From: Flavobacterium branchiicola
GTDB taxonomy: Bacteria; Bacteroidota; Bacteroidia; Flavobacteriales; Flavobacteriaceae
NCBI RefSeq assembly: GCF_018383905.1
Contig: NZ_JAGYWA010000001.1
Coordinates: forward strand, 62,001 to 126,000
DNA: 64,000 nt
Direction of reading: 5' to 3'
The translations under genes were made by a program, and so were the position numbers. Of this stretch, positions 44,011-54,362 are shown in pieces. The notes below the pieces were generated by a model. The model saw only the letters and a list, made by a program, of their open reading frames with translations, was not told the DNA's origin and did no database searches. Within the stretch, counting starts at the first letter, position 1. Each line of letters begins with the position of its first letter.

Positions 44011-45777
44011 ATGAATGCATCTATAGAAACAAATCCATTATTAGAGCGATTGCCTAAACATTTAAAGCAATTTATTAAACCTCAGGATTATAGCGATTAC
44101 ACTCCTATAAATCAGGCGGTTTGGCGTTATGTAATGCGTAAAAACGTAGATTATCTTTCTAAAGTTGCTCATAGTTCTTATTTAGAAGGTTTACGTAAAA
44201 CGGGAATTGAAATCGATTCTATTCCAAGTATGTACGGAATGAACCGAATTCTGACTGAAATTGGCTGGGCTGCTGTTGCCGTTGATGGTTTTATTCCGCC
44301 AAATGCTTTTATGGAATTTCAGGCCTATAACGTTTTGGTTATTGCCTCAGATATCAGACAATTAGAACATATTGAATATACACCTGCACCAGACATTATT
44401 CACGAAGGTGCCGGCCACGCTCCTATTATTGCCAATCCTGAATATGCTGAATACTTGCGACGTTTTGGCGAAATTGGCTGTAAAGCGATTTCCTCTCATA
44501 AAGATTATCAAATGTATGAAGCAATACGTTTGCTTTCTATTTTGAAAGAAGCTGAAGATACTCCGCAGGAAAAAATTGACGAAGCTGAAAAAGCGGTTGC
44601 CGATTTACAAAACAATATGGGTGAATTATCTGAAATGGCTCAGATTCGTAATTTGCATTGGTGGACTGTTGAATACGGTTTAATCGGAACTGTTGAAAAC
44701 CCAAAAATTTACGGTGCCGGATTACTTTCTTCAATTGGTGAAAGTGCCCATTGTATGACCGATAATGTTAAAAAAATCCCTTACGATATTTCTGCCGCAA
44801 ATCAGAATTTTGATATTACGCAGTTACAACCTCAACTTTATGTAACACCAAACTTCTCTTACCTAAGTTTGATTTTAGAAGAGTTTGCCAATAAAATGGC
44901 TTTGAGAACTGGTGGTTTATCCGGAATTCAGAAACTAATACAATCAAACGCTTTAGGAACAATCGAATTAAGTACAGGTTTACAAGTTTCGGGAGTTTTT
45001 ACCAATGTTATTGAAGAAGAAGGCAAACCAATTTACATTCAGACAACGGGAAAAACGGCTCTTTCTTACCGTGAAAAAGAATTAGTTGGCCACGGAACGT
45101 TGACACATCCGCATGGATTTGGAAGTCCGATTGGAAAATTAAAAGGCTTCAATTTAGCGATTGAAGATATGAGTCCAAAGGATTTACAGGCGTACAGTAT
45201 TGTTGAAAATGAAACGGTTAAACTGGAATTTGAAGGTAATATTAAGGTTGAAGGTGAAATCATTACAGGCTCACGAAACCTACATGGTGAAATCATCTTA
45301 ATTAGTTTTAGAAATTGTACTGTAACGCATGGCGAAACTGTTTTGTTTCAGCCGGAATGGGGGAATTATGATATGGCAATTGGAAAAAAAGTAGTTTCTG
45401 CTTTTTCCGGTCCAGCCGATGTGAATAGTTTTGACCTGATCAATATTGTTCCGACAACTAAAACTATTAAAGCAAAACATACAAATGAACGTGATGAATT
45501 AGAACTTTTGTATGCAACGGTTCGAAACATCCGAAATAACAAAGATTCAAAAACAGAATTACAATCTGTATTCGAGAAAGTTAAAACCAATCATGCTAAC
45601 GACTGGTTACTGTCTGTTGAAATTGCTGAACTTCTGAAAGATTCAGATGAAAAACAGCTTTTACAGGAAGTACTGGTTTATTTGGATCAACTGAAAGAAA
45701 GACGTCCTGAAGTGGCGCATTTAATTTCCGGTGGATTGGATTTGATTTTTGATAATTCTTTGCCACAAAGACACTAA
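44011..45777 (+). CDS. phhA: Aromatic amino acid hydroxylase (phenylalanine 4-monooxygenase) with C-terminal extension
   Basis: This 588-residue protein has a pterin-dependent hydroxylase core (about 25-330). The iron ligands are H131 and H136 (IIHEGAGHAP) and E221 (WWTVEYGLIG). There is no N-terminal ACT domain. About 258 C-terminal residues follow the core and are not part of the classical enzyme. The last codons lie in a CAAAGACACTAAG repeat, so the exact C-terminus may have been set by that repeat. The likely reaction is phenylalanine to tyrosine. Confidence 0.88.
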   Translation: MNASIETNPLLERLPKHLKQFIKPQDYSDYTPINQAVWRYVMRKNVDYLSKVAHSSYLEGLRKTGIEIDSIPSMYGMNRILTEIGWAAVAVDGFIPPNAFMEFQAYNVLVIASDIRQLEHIEYTPAPDIIHEGAGHAPIIANPEYAEYLRRFGEIGCKAISSHKDYQMYEAIRLLSILKEAEDTPQEKIDEAEKAVADLQNNMGELSEMAQIRNLHWWTVEYGLIGTVENPKIYGAGLLSSIGESAHCMTDNVKKIPYDISAANQNFDITQLQPQLYVTPNFSYLSLILEEFANKMALRTGGLSGIQKLIQSNALGTIELSTGLQVSGVFTNVIEEEGKPIYIQTTGKTALSYREKELVGHGTLTHPHGFGSPIGKLKGFNLAIEDMSPKDLQAYSIVENETVKLEFEGNIKVEGEIITGSRNLHGEIILISFRNCTVTHGETVLFQPEWGNYDMAIGKKVVSAFSGPADVNSFDLINIVPTTKTIKAKHTNERDELELLYATVRNIRNNKDSKTELQSVFEKVKTNHANDWLLSVEIAELLKDSDEKQLLQEVLVYLDQLKERRPEVAHLISGGLDLIFDNSLPQRH

Positions 45778-45802
45778 GGCGCGAAGTTTTTCCCTCATTT
45801 TA

Positions 45803-45902
45803 TGTCATTTTGACGAAGGAGAAATCACACGCGGGATTACGCAAAGAGAATCGTCAATCTTTGTCGAGTTTCTAGTGTGATTTCTCCTTCGTCGAAATGA
45901 CA
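45803..45902. repeat. Long intergenic inverted repeat
   Basis: Arms of 28 bases (45803-45830 and 45875-45902) are complementary at 27 positions, with the remaining one a possible G-U pair. The 44-base loop has a small CAAAGA/TCTTTG stem. It lies between two converging genes, phhA and the DUF4230 gene. It may end transcription of both, or be a mobile repeat. Confidence 0.85.
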
Positions 45903-45969
45903 AGATTGCGAAATCTATATAAATTTTACAGCTTTGACCCTTTGTAACTTTGTCTCTTTGAACCTCTGC

Positions 45970-46599
45970 CTATAATTTCAAATCCTGATTCAACTCTTTC
46001 TCAGATTCAATCGTTTTTCCATTATACTGCAGTTTCCAGCCCATTGAATTTGTCATGATTAAGATTTTCGATAATTCGCTGATTAATCTGTTTTGTGCGT
46101 TGGTTTTAAGTGAAGATGTTTCGATTTTCTTCGCCAGATTCGCTTTTACCGATTTGTTGATTTTATTGTAATCATCTCCCGTAAACGGATTCAGCTTACT
46201 TTGTTCTACATCATAAAACTGAATATCCGGATTGATGGTAATTTCTTCTTTTGGAATATTAAGAATCGTGATGGTTTTATTTTTTTCGTCAATATCGTAT
46301 TTCATTTTATGCAAATCATACGCTACCGTAACATTTGCATTTACAACAACAAGTGCTTTCTTCTCAAAAGAAACCATGTCCATTAAATATTTCTGCTGAT
46401 TTTTATAAGTGATAACTTCAGAAAAATGGCCTTCGGTAACCACCAATTTTCCAACATTAAGTATCTGTTGCTGAATTAAATTGGTATTATAATCGATTGT
46501 AGAATCATCGTCTTTTTTAAACTCGCAATATTTAAAAGCCAGAACAATGACTAAAACAATAACTCCAACTCCGATGATTCTTTTAACTAAGTTTTGCAT
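45970..46599 (-). CDS. DUF4230 family membrane-anchored protein
   Basis: This 209-residue protein has one N-terminal membrane helix (about 7-25) and an extracytoplasmic domain with LNVGKLVVTEGHFSEVITYKN-like start, VNANVTVAYDLHKMKYDID and ITILNIPKEEITINPDIQFYD, matching the DUF4230 pattern. The function is unknown. It lies between phhA and tamL, probably transcribed alone. Confidence 0.82.
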   Translation of the reverse strand: MQNLVKRIIGVGVIVLVIVLAFKYCEFKKDDDSTIDYNTNLIQQQILNVGKLVVTEGHFSEVITYKNQQKYLMDMVSFEKKALVVVNANVTVAYDLHKMKYDIDEKNKTITILNIPKEEITINPDIQFYDVEQSKLNPFTGDDYNKINKSVKANLAKKIETSSLKTNAQNRLISELSKILIMTNSMGWKLQYNGKTIESEKELNQDLKL

Positions 46600-46664
46600 T
46601 CTAATATAATATTTAGACGAATTTACTTCTTTTTTTGCTCTTTTAAGCCACGATTTTTTTTTTC

Positions 46665-46780
46665 GCCACGAATTTCACTAATTACGCTAATTTTTATACT
46701 CCAAATGTGATTTAGTTCAAATTCGCGAAATTAAAAATAAATACAAAAAAGAATTTGTGCTAATTCGTGAAATTCGTGGC
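46665..46780. repeat. Imperfect inverted repeat with GCCACGAATT ends
   Basis: The left arm begins GCCACGAATTTCAC at 46666 and the right arm ends GTGAAATTCGTGGC at 46780, with partial pairing further inside. It is the second copy of the family seen at 41506-41584. It lies between tamL and the DUF4230 gene. Confidence 0.8.
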
Positions 46781-46788
46781 TAAAAAAA

Positions 46789-49104
46789 TTAAAATGGATA
46801 ACCAATTGCAATATTCAGAATCAGGTTTTCTTTTCGCCAAGGGCCACTTCCAAAATCAATATCTTTGATTACCCATCTTTCTCCGTCAGGTAAATAAGGT
46901 TTTCTTAATGGAAAGGCCAAATCGGTTCTCAGAATAAAGAAAGAAACATCAAATCGTAAACCTACACCAGCGCCTACAGCAATTTCTTTCATGAAATTTT
47001 TAGAAAACTCCGCGCCCGCTTTATCAGGATCTGGGTTTACAAGCCAAATATTTCCTGCATCAATAAAAGCGGCACCACGAACGATACTAAAAAGTTTTGC
47101 CCGATATTCGGTACTGAATTCCAATTTTAAATCTCCAGATTGATCCGGAAGATAATCGTTTGTTGTTGCTGTATTAACAAAACTTCCCGGCCCGATTGAT
47201 CTTGCTCTAAAGGCCCTAATACTATTTGTTCCTCCAACTACAAATTGTTTTGCTGTTGGCAGAACACTTGAATTTCCATAAGGAATACCGGCTCCGACAA
47301 TAATACGACTGGCCAATTGACTTTCTTTTCCTAATTTTAAATAGTGCCTGAAATCTCCTCTTATTTTTGCATATTGACTAAACGGAACATCAAAAATTTT
47401 GACTTCATCATTCTTTTTGACATTCGCTCCAGTAATTAAACCCGTTATATTTCCCGCTAAATCCAATTCTCCATTAAAGTAAAACGTATTTTTTTTACGT
47501 TTTTGCATTGTATTCGTGTATGTAAATGAGTATGTTGGACCAAAAATCAATTGTTTTTCAATTACTTTCTCCAAAGATGGATCATCTTTAATGTCATCAA
47601 GATATTCCTGTGTAACATGATTTGGACTTACATAGGTAATATCAAATACATTCAATTGATGTTCTTTGCGGGCATTTTCTTTCCATAAATAACCGAAAGC
47701 TGTTTTAAATGAATTCAAAGCGTACAATTGAGTTCTGTTTTGAAACTCATAACGTAGCGATACCTTCGTTCTTGGCACATATTCGCTTGAACCTTCAATA
47801 TGAAAAGGCGTAATAAATCGCGGCCAGGTCAAACTTGTTTCTGTTCCTAATTTATAGATATTTTTGCCCTTATTTACTCCCGAAAGCTGAAAATCGGCAC
47901 CACCAAAAACGGAAACGGTAAATAACTCAGCTCCGTGAAATAAATTACGATTGTTCCAGTTTACATTAATTTCTGAACCAGTATAGCTCGCCGAATTTGT
48001 TTTTCCTAAAACTTCTACACGAATAAATTTTCTAGGTAAAAGCGTTAAGTAATAATAAGAATCCAGTGCATTTTTTATGCTGTCTGAAGGTTTAAATTCA
48101 TTTTTTACAAAACTAAAAGTTCCCAGATTTACAAATCGGTTTAAGGTTAGATTATGATCTTTTCGATTGTATAAATCCCCTTTTTTAAAATATATGGTCC
48201 GATCAAAAACTCTCGGCTTAAAAGTATCTGCCGAATCAATAATGGTGAAATCTTTGTACTGTACAACATCTTCAGGCTTGTATTTTACGCTGTCTTTTGA
48301 AATGGAAAAATTCGGATAAACAAAGATCTTATTGATTTTATAAGCCGTTAGCGCTTTTGGCGGAGCATCATCTTTTATGACCAATCTTATTTTTACTTCG
48401 TGATCGCCTTTGCTGCTGTCTACTTTTGCCAAAATATAATCGGGATTAAAATAATAATATCCTCTTTCTTTTAATCTCGCATCGATTCTTTCTCTTTCGG
48501 CTTTTATAACATCCAGATCATAAGGTTTGCCCACTTTTAGCAAACTTCTTCTACTAGATCTTCCTATAATTCTGGACATTGCAAGCGAATCATCAGGAAA
48601 AGTCACGCTTTTAATAATGTATTGTTTTTTTGGTACTACGGTATATTCAGCGGTAACTCTCTTGTTTCGAACAGTAGAATCTGCACTTACGCGGGTTTTA
48701 AAAAAGCCTTTATTTTCTGTAAAATTTCTTAAAAGAGAAGCATTGTAATCTAAATCGACTTTGCTAAAAAGTACTGGTTCTTCGCCTACTTTTGTTCGAA
48801 GCCAATACCTGAATCCTTTTTGTTTTTTAGGCACTCCGGCAATATTATAAAACCATAATTTAGGACGCAAACCTAAAAATTGTTTGTTTGGTTTTGGTCT
48901 TAAAAGTCCCTCTAATTCGGTTTCCAGCGCTTTTCTTTCTTTCTTCTTTAATATCGAATCCTTAACCGTTACAGAGCCTCCTGTATAGAGCAAATCGCCT
49001 TCGGGCAGGTATTTTGTGTTACTACAGCCTAAAACAAAAAGCAGGCTGAGCAGTACAGAACACTTTATAAAAAGATTTTTTATATGATTATGTTTTTTGT
49101 TCAT
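46789..49104 (-). CDS. tamL: Outer-membrane TamL protein (BamA/TamA family lipoprotein)
   Basis: The ATG at 49104 gives 771 residues; a TTG at 49128 lies inside the upstream gene. A lipobox ends at C27 (LLFVLGCSNTKYLPEG). POTRA-like repeats occupy about 40-350, followed by a 16-strand barrel of the Omp85 family with the FxVGGTNSIRAFRARS-type motif near 620 and terminal segment LILNIAIGYPF. It forms the outer-membrane half of the TAM complex. The start overlaps the tamB end by 17 bases. Confidence 0.9.
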   Translation of the reverse strand: MNKKHNHIKNLFIKCSVLLSLLFVLGCSNTKYLPEGDLLYTGGSVTVKDSILKKKERKALETELEGLLRPKPNKQFLGLRPKLWFYNIAGVPKKQKGFRYWLRTKVGEEPVLFSKVDLDYNASLLRNFTENKGFFKTRVSADSTVRNKRVTAEYTVVPKKQYIIKSVTFPDDSLAMSRIIGRSSRRSLLKVGKPYDLDVIKAERERIDARLKERGYYYFNPDYILAKVDSSKGDHEVKIRLVIKDDAPPKALTAYKINKIFVYPNFSISKDSVKYKPEDVVQYKDFTIIDSADTFKPRVFDRTIYFKKGDLYNRKDHNLTLNRFVNLGTFSFVKNEFKPSDSIKNALDSYYYLTLLPRKFIRVEVLGKTNSASYTGSEINVNWNNRNLFHGAELFTVSVFGGADFQLSGVNKGKNIYKLGTETSLTWPRFITPFHIEGSSEYVPRTKVSLRYEFQNRTQLYALNSFKTAFGYLWKENARKEHQLNVFDITYVSPNHVTQEYLDDIKDDPSLEKVIEKQLIFGPTYSFTYTNTMQKRKKNTFYFNGELDLAGNITGLITGANVKKNDEVKIFDVPFSQYAKIRGDFRHYLKLGKESQLASRIIVGAGIPYGNSSVLPTAKQFVVGGTNSIRAFRARSIGPGSFVNTATTNDYLPDQSGDLKLEFSTEYRAKLFSIVRGAAFIDAGNIWLVNPDPDKAGAEFSKNFMKEIAVGAGVGLRFDVSFFILRTDLAFPLRKPYLPDGERWVIKDIDFGSGPWRKENLILNIAIGYPF

Positions 49105-52100
49105 TGCCTTCAATTTGATTTTCTTCAAGCTTTTTTTCTTGTTTCTCTATTCGCTTATTTTTTTCTTTACGAGCTTTTTCTTCTTTAATCATTTGCTTTT
49201 CCTTTTCGGTACGATGAAAAAGCTCTCTGAATTTATTATAACTCATCGTGATAATAAAAGCGATTCCTGTTTCAATAACCTGCCCTTCAACAGCAACCTG
49301 ATATTGATTTTTTCGATACGCACGAAGCATATATCGGCCGTCTTTAGTAAGTTGATAATCCAGAGCAACATCGCCGGCAATATTAGTACTTTGCTCATTA
49401 GCACGCTCCTGACCTTCTACTGCAAAACTGCTTCCAACAGTAACTTTCAAACGGTCATCTAAAAGTTTTTTCGAAACGCCCACGTTCAAGTCTGTTCTGT
49501 TTTCCATCGTTCCTGTGGTGTAATCTTCGGTAGATTCCAGATCAAAATTTACCTCAAAACCTGTAATTAATTCACCCGCAAGATTATTCAACTGTTGCGA
49601 AAGAATTTTGCTCACACTTTGTCTTGCAATTGATTCTGCATTTGTGCCGCCACTTTCGCTCGCAAATGGGTTTTCACCAACAAATCGGTTCAATATTAAA
49701 AGTGCAAAAACCTGTTTATTCATTTCTGCCGGATCTTGTTCCAGTTGTTTTAATTTACTTTGCGTAAGATCTACAACGTTCGACGAAACATCATAATTCC
49801 CTTCCGGAAGCACAATTCCAAATGAAATATCCGGTTTCAGTAATTCCCCATTCATTTTCAATAAAGTCTGAAAAGGAAGTTTTTGCTTGTATGTATTTTG
49901 TTCTGTAATAGGTCTATCTTTAATCTGATTTCCGATCAAATCAATTGGTGCCGCATTTACTTTATAAATTGCTGTAATATTTAGAGTCGCCATCGTGGGT
50001 TCACCATTCCAGGTGATAGAACTTCCTTTCTGAATGTCAAATTTTCTTTTTATTCCGTTAAAATTCATTTCATAAGAACCGTCCGAAAACTCATATTTCC
50101 CAGTCAAAGTTGTTTTTCCCGACTGATCGATTCCTCCAACTAATTCCGCTTCGCCTTTTAATTTTAAATAATCCCCATTTCCTTTATCAATTAATAAAGT
50201 CAATTCGGCTTCTTTGTCAATCGAAATCGCGACATTAACATTCATTCCTTTTATTTCAGACTGATCCAGTTTGTTTTGAAGATCAACCGTCTGTTTTAAA
50301 TACATATTATCTTCATCAACAAACTCTACAATTCCTTCACGATCTGCAATCGAAGGATCTGACTGCGGCATTACTACCGTAAATTTGGTTTCTTTATTAA
50401 TCTTAATTGTTCCGCCAACAACCGGACTTTCCAAATCTCCTTTTATGTTTAATTTGGTATCCAAAAACAAATCACCGTAAAACAAATCGCTGTCTGTTTC
50501 TTTAGAATGTATTGCTCTAAAATCATCGGCTTCAACAACCAGATCAAAAGTATAGTTTCTAAAATCGGCTGATTTTATATTTCCGTTTACAAACAATTCA
50601 TTGTCATTTTCATCAAATACTGAAAACTTATCAAATGAAATGGTTTCATTATCAAAAGTGATTTTTTCTTTTCCTATTTTAAAATACGAATTCAGCTGTT
50701 TTACTCTAAAAGCCGCATCATTAAAGTTCAGTTCTCCATTAACTTTAGGCGCATCGGCATTTCCCTGAATTTTAAAATTTCCGGATAAATAACCCGTTCC
50801 TTCAGAAATATTATCCATGCTAAAACCCTGAATACTTTTAATATTCAGTTTATTTATCGCAACATCAAAATCAAAAGTTCCTGCCTCTATTGCGTAATCT
50901 CCGCTAAGACTTACATCATTTCCTTCGTCGCTCAATTGTACGTTGGCAGCCAGAACATTGGCGGTTTTATTATCTACTTTTATTTCTAAATCACCTACTT
51001 TTTCACCTTTAAAAGTAAAATCATCAATTTTTAGGTTTGAAGTAAAAACTGGATTTGTCATCACATTTTCGACCACAGCATTTCCGTTAATCAAACCCTG
51101 CATAAGTAATTCGTCTTTTTTGACGATATTCATGATAGTTTCGATTTTGAAGTTTGCAAAATCAACCTGAATCGGTGCATTATTCTGTGTTCCTTGTGAT
51201 TGAATTTTTAATTCATTTCCTGAATTTTCCAGAAAGAACTTGTTGATATAAAGTCGCTTTTCGCCAAATTCAATAGCATTTTCCGGATCAATATTCCATT
51301 TATCATAATTCAGCACAAAGTTCTCTGCATCAATTTTGAAGATGTTTTTAGAATCTTCGGCTTTAAATTCTCCGCCAACAAAATACTGTTGTTTGTCTTT
51401 TGCGTCTTTTACCTCAAGTGCATAGTCCAGAATATTATTCTCGACTTTTCCTGACAAACTTGTAAACGGAATTTTTAAAGATCCGCTTTCGATTGTTGCT
51501 ACAGATATGGCATATTCCAAAGCATTTCCTTTGGCTTCAATATTTATTTTTCCATCAGAAATGGTATTTTCTGCATACACGATTCTCGGAATTGTTCCTT
51601 TTATTTCTAATGAATCCGTGACATTATTATATTTTCCGGTAATTTTAAGAGGTTCTAAACCTGTCAGTTTCGGAATCAATTTAAACAGAATCGGATCATT
51701 ATCTACCGAAATTGTAAATGCCAGTCTTTGCTCGTCTGATTCTCCTTTATGTTTCGGAGTTTTCAAATCAATGTACTTCGATAATGATTTTTTTATCGCT
51801 GCCGCTAATGTGGTTAATTTGTACTTTCCGTCAACCTCAGCTTTTAAAAACTGAGATGAAATTTTGATATTGTTTCGGGTATTATCTGAAAAAGCAATTA
51901 CACGAACCGAATCTAAAACAATTGGTTCTGTATCTTGTAAAATCTGAATGTTAGAAAGAAATACTTTTCCGTTTAAAAAATCAGGGTTACTATTGGCAAT
52001 ATCAGCATCAACATTTCCGCGAAGTTTCATTGGCCCGGCATGAAGATTCAGTTTTTCCAAATCGGCAATATCCAGATTCAGTTTTAATTGAACTGATGGA

Positions 52101-54178
52101 TATTTATCTTTTGTGCTTCCGCTTGCTGTTAAATCAAAATTCAAATTCGGATCTTTCATTCCTGATTTTACAGCAAAGGAACCGTTTTCGATATTTCCTT
52201 TCAGCGCTAAATCTTTATACGTATATCGGTTAAAAACTGCTTTCTGAACCAAACCATCAATTGCAGCATTTGCCGTTTTTGGGTCTAGACCGTTTCCTTT
52301 TACTTTCGCTTTAAGCGTAATTTTTCCAATGGAATCGTTTTTAATTAATCGACCCAAATCAAAATCCAGTAAATAAACTGTGGCGTCGTATTTTTCTCTT
52401 TTTTTAATTCTTTGATCAAATAAAGCATCGATTTTGGCATTTCCGAAACTGCTGTTTAAAGCCAGATTTGTTTTGAAATTCTGAACCGAACCTTTAAACT
52501 TTCCCTGCAAACTTAATTGTGAAGGAATTTGAATATTCTTTGGAATTGTTCCGGCTGGTACAAATGAATTGATATCTTTTGAAGTGCTGGAAAGCTTCTT
52601 AATATTCAAATCATAATAGGCTTTTTGCGCATCCGGCAATCCTTTTATTTTCCCCGAAAGGGAAACTTTTGTACTTCCTATTCCACTCATTTCAAACTGC
52701 GAAATATCCAAGTCTTTTACTTTTCCTTTTACACGTGCATTTATCGCCAAAACCGCTTTTGGATTACTTTTAAACGGATTTGTTTTTTGTAAATCGGGTA
52801 CAAAAAGTAAAATGTCCTTAAAACCTATTTTCGAATCTTTTACATTGGCATCAATAGAAAGATTGGCAATATCTTTTTGAAGTGCTTCGAGCGATTTATA
52901 TTCGGCTTTAATTTTATTCTGAAGAAGTGTCTGAGGCGTTTTTAAATATAAGTTATTCAAATAGGTATTTTTAGGCCCGTAGAAAAAATCGGTTTTTAGG
53001 GACTGAATCTGCAAGCCGCTTTTTTCGTTTACCGTTAGTGTTTTTATATTTCCAGAAATGGTATCATTTGCGTAGTATAGTTTCTCGGCTTTAAAGTTGA
53101 ATTTATCTAAATCCAGATGACTGTAATCCATTCCTTTCGAAACTGGTTTTGACTGCATATCATCAAATTTGAAAGCAATATTTTCCAGATTAGTTTCATT
53201 TAATTTAACTTTCCATCCAGATTGTTTAATGGCTGTTGAATCTAAATCAGGAGTTTGAATTTGTTTGTCTTTTGCCCCTAATCTTAAGTTTCCGCTTAAG
53301 TTTTTTACTTCAAAAGTTTCAAAATCTAAAAGCTGCTTATTCAAATCGATTTTATTTACCGATAAATTCAGATTGCCTAAACTAATTCCGGAATTTAGTT
53401 TTGAATCTTTATTATCGTATAAAATATCAATTTTGGAAAGACTAATTTTTTCGAGATTCAAATTGAAATCTTGACGCTTCGAAATGGTATCAACGGTTTT
53501 CACTGAAACCTCTGCAATTTTTTCCACAACATCCTGATTCAAAACTACTTTCAATCCATCCAGATTAATATTCGGAATATTGAAATCCATTTTATCTAAA
53601 TCGAATTTCTTGAACTTAGTATCAAAATGGGTCAGATTCACTCGAATATCGTTCTTCGAAAAATCATCTTTAAAATTGAATTTAACATTATCGAGATTTA
53701 CTTTTACAACTGATATTTGGAAAGGTTTAGCATCGGAATCTTCAACTTTTGGCTCTTTAGATTCGAATGCTTTTACGATGTAATCGAAATTGAAAACGCC
53801 ATTTTTATCTCTGGAAATATTAGCTTTGGTATTTTCTAAAGAAACCGAATTGATTTCAAGCTCACTGCTGACTAGTTTAAAAAGGTCAACATCAAGTTCT
53901 AATCTTTTACCAGCCAATAAAGTATCTTTTTTTTGATCTTCAAAATAGAAACCTTCCAGCACTACATCTTTGGGGAATTCTATCGAAATATGATCTAAAG
54001 AAACTTTGGTTTTTATCTTATCCTGAAGATACGTTATCGCTTTATCTTTAACGAAATTTTGTACTGACGGAACCTGAATTAAAACAATGAGAAGTAATAA
54101 AAGTGCAACTATAGAAACCACGCACCACAATAGCACACGAAGTATTTTTTTTAGAAAATGTTTCGGTTTCTTATTCAT
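49088..54178 (-). CDS. tamB: Translocation and assembly module protein TamB
   Basis: This 1696-residue inner-membrane-anchored protein spans the periplasm and works with TamL in outer-membrane protein insertion or lipid transport. One N-terminal membrane helix (about 14-33) is followed by a very long stretch of beta repeats and the C-terminal DUF490 domain (about 1240-1690), then a basic coiled tail rich in Lys and Glu. It is longer than the enterobacterial protein. The tamB-tamL order is tamB first. Confidence 0.9.
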   Translation of the reverse strand: MNKKPKHFLKKILRVLLWCVVSIVALLLLLIVLIQVPSVQNFVKDKAITYLQDKIKTKVSLDHISIEFPKDVVLEGFYFEDQKKDTLLAGKRLELDVDLFKLVSSELEINSVSLENTKANISRDKNGVFNFDYIVKAFESKEPKVEDSDAKPFQISVVKVNLDNVKFNFKDDFSKNDIRVNLTHFDTKFKKFDLDKMDFNIPNINLDGLKVVLNQDVVEKIAEVSVKTVDTISKRQDFNLNLEKISLSKIDILYDNKDSKLNSGISLGNLNLSVNKIDLNKQLLDFETFEVKNLSGNLRLGAKDKQIQTPDLDSTAIKQSGWKVKLNETNLENIAFKFDDMQSKPVSKGMDYSHLDLDKFNFKAEKLYYANDTISGNIKTLTVNEKSGLQIQSLKTDFFYGPKNTYLNNLYLKTPQTLLQNKIKAEYKSLEALQKDIANLSIDANVKDSKIGFKDILLFVPDLQKTNPFKSNPKAVLAINARVKGKVKDLDISQFEMSGIGSTKVSLSGKIKGLPDAQKAYYDLNIKKLSSTSKDINSFVPAGTIPKNIQIPSQLSLQGKFKGSVQNFKTNLALNSSFGNAKIDALFDQRIKKREKYDATVYLLDFDLGRLIKNDSIGKITLKAKVKGNGLDPKTANAAIDGLVQKAVFNRYTYKDLALKGNIENGSFAVKSGMKDPNLNFDLTASGSTKDKYPSVQLKLNLDIADLEKLNLHAGPMKLRGNVDADIANSNPDFLNGKVFLSNIQILQDTEPIVLDSVRVIAFSDNTRNNIKISSQFLKAEVDGKYKLTTLAAAIKKSLSKYIDLKTPKHKGESDEQRLAFTISVDNDPILFKLIPKLTGLEPLKITGKYNNVTDSLEIKGTIPRIVYAENTISDGKINIEAKGNALEYAISVATIESGSLKIPFTSLSGKVENNILDYALEVKDAKDKQQYFVGGEFKAEDSKNIFKIDAENFVLNYDKWNIDPENAIEFGEKRLYINKFFLENSGNELKIQSQGTQNNAPIQVDFANFKIETIMNIVKKDELLMQGLINGNAVVENVMTNPVFTSNLKIDDFTFKGEKVGDLEIKVDNKTANVLAANVQLSDEGNDVSLSGDYAIEAGTFDFDVAINKLNIKSIQGFSMDNISEGTGYLSGNFKIQGNADAPKVNGELNFNDAAFRVKQLNSYFKIGKEKITFDNETISFDKFSVFDENDNELFVNGNIKSADFRNYTFDLVVEADDFRAIHSKETDSDLFYGDLFLDTKLNIKGDLESPVVGGTIKINKETKFTVVMPQSDPSIADREGIVEFVDEDNMYLKQTVDLQNKLDQSEIKGMNVNVAISIDKEAELTLLIDKGNGDYLKLKGEAELVGGIDQSGKTTLTGKYEFSDGSYEMNFNGIKRKFDIQKGSSITWNGEPTMATLNITAIYKVNAAPIDLIGNQIKDRPITEQNTYKQKLPFQTLLKMNGELLKPDISFGIVLPEGNYDVSSNVVDLTQSKLKQLEQDPAEMNKQVFALLILNRFVGENPFASESGGTNAESIARQSVSKILSQQLNNLAGELITGFEVNFDLESTEDYTTGTMENRTDLNVGVSKKLLDDRLKVTVGSSFAVEGQERANEQSTNIAGDVALDYQLTKDGRYMLRAYRKNQYQVAVEGQVIETGIAFIITMSYNKFRELFHRTEKEKQMIKEEKARKEKNKRIEKQEKKLEENQIEGNEQKT

Positions 54179-54362
54179 ACGTCAACAAAACACGTTAGAT
54201 TAAAATTGTGCTTTTGGAAAAGCCATATTATCGATTCTACAAAATTGGAGAATTTATATTTTAACAATTTACACAATTATGCGCAATTATTCTAAAATTT
54301 TACTGACAAATAGTTAATTTCTTACTTCTAACAAAGGCTCAAAGACACAAAGGTTTTGGCAA

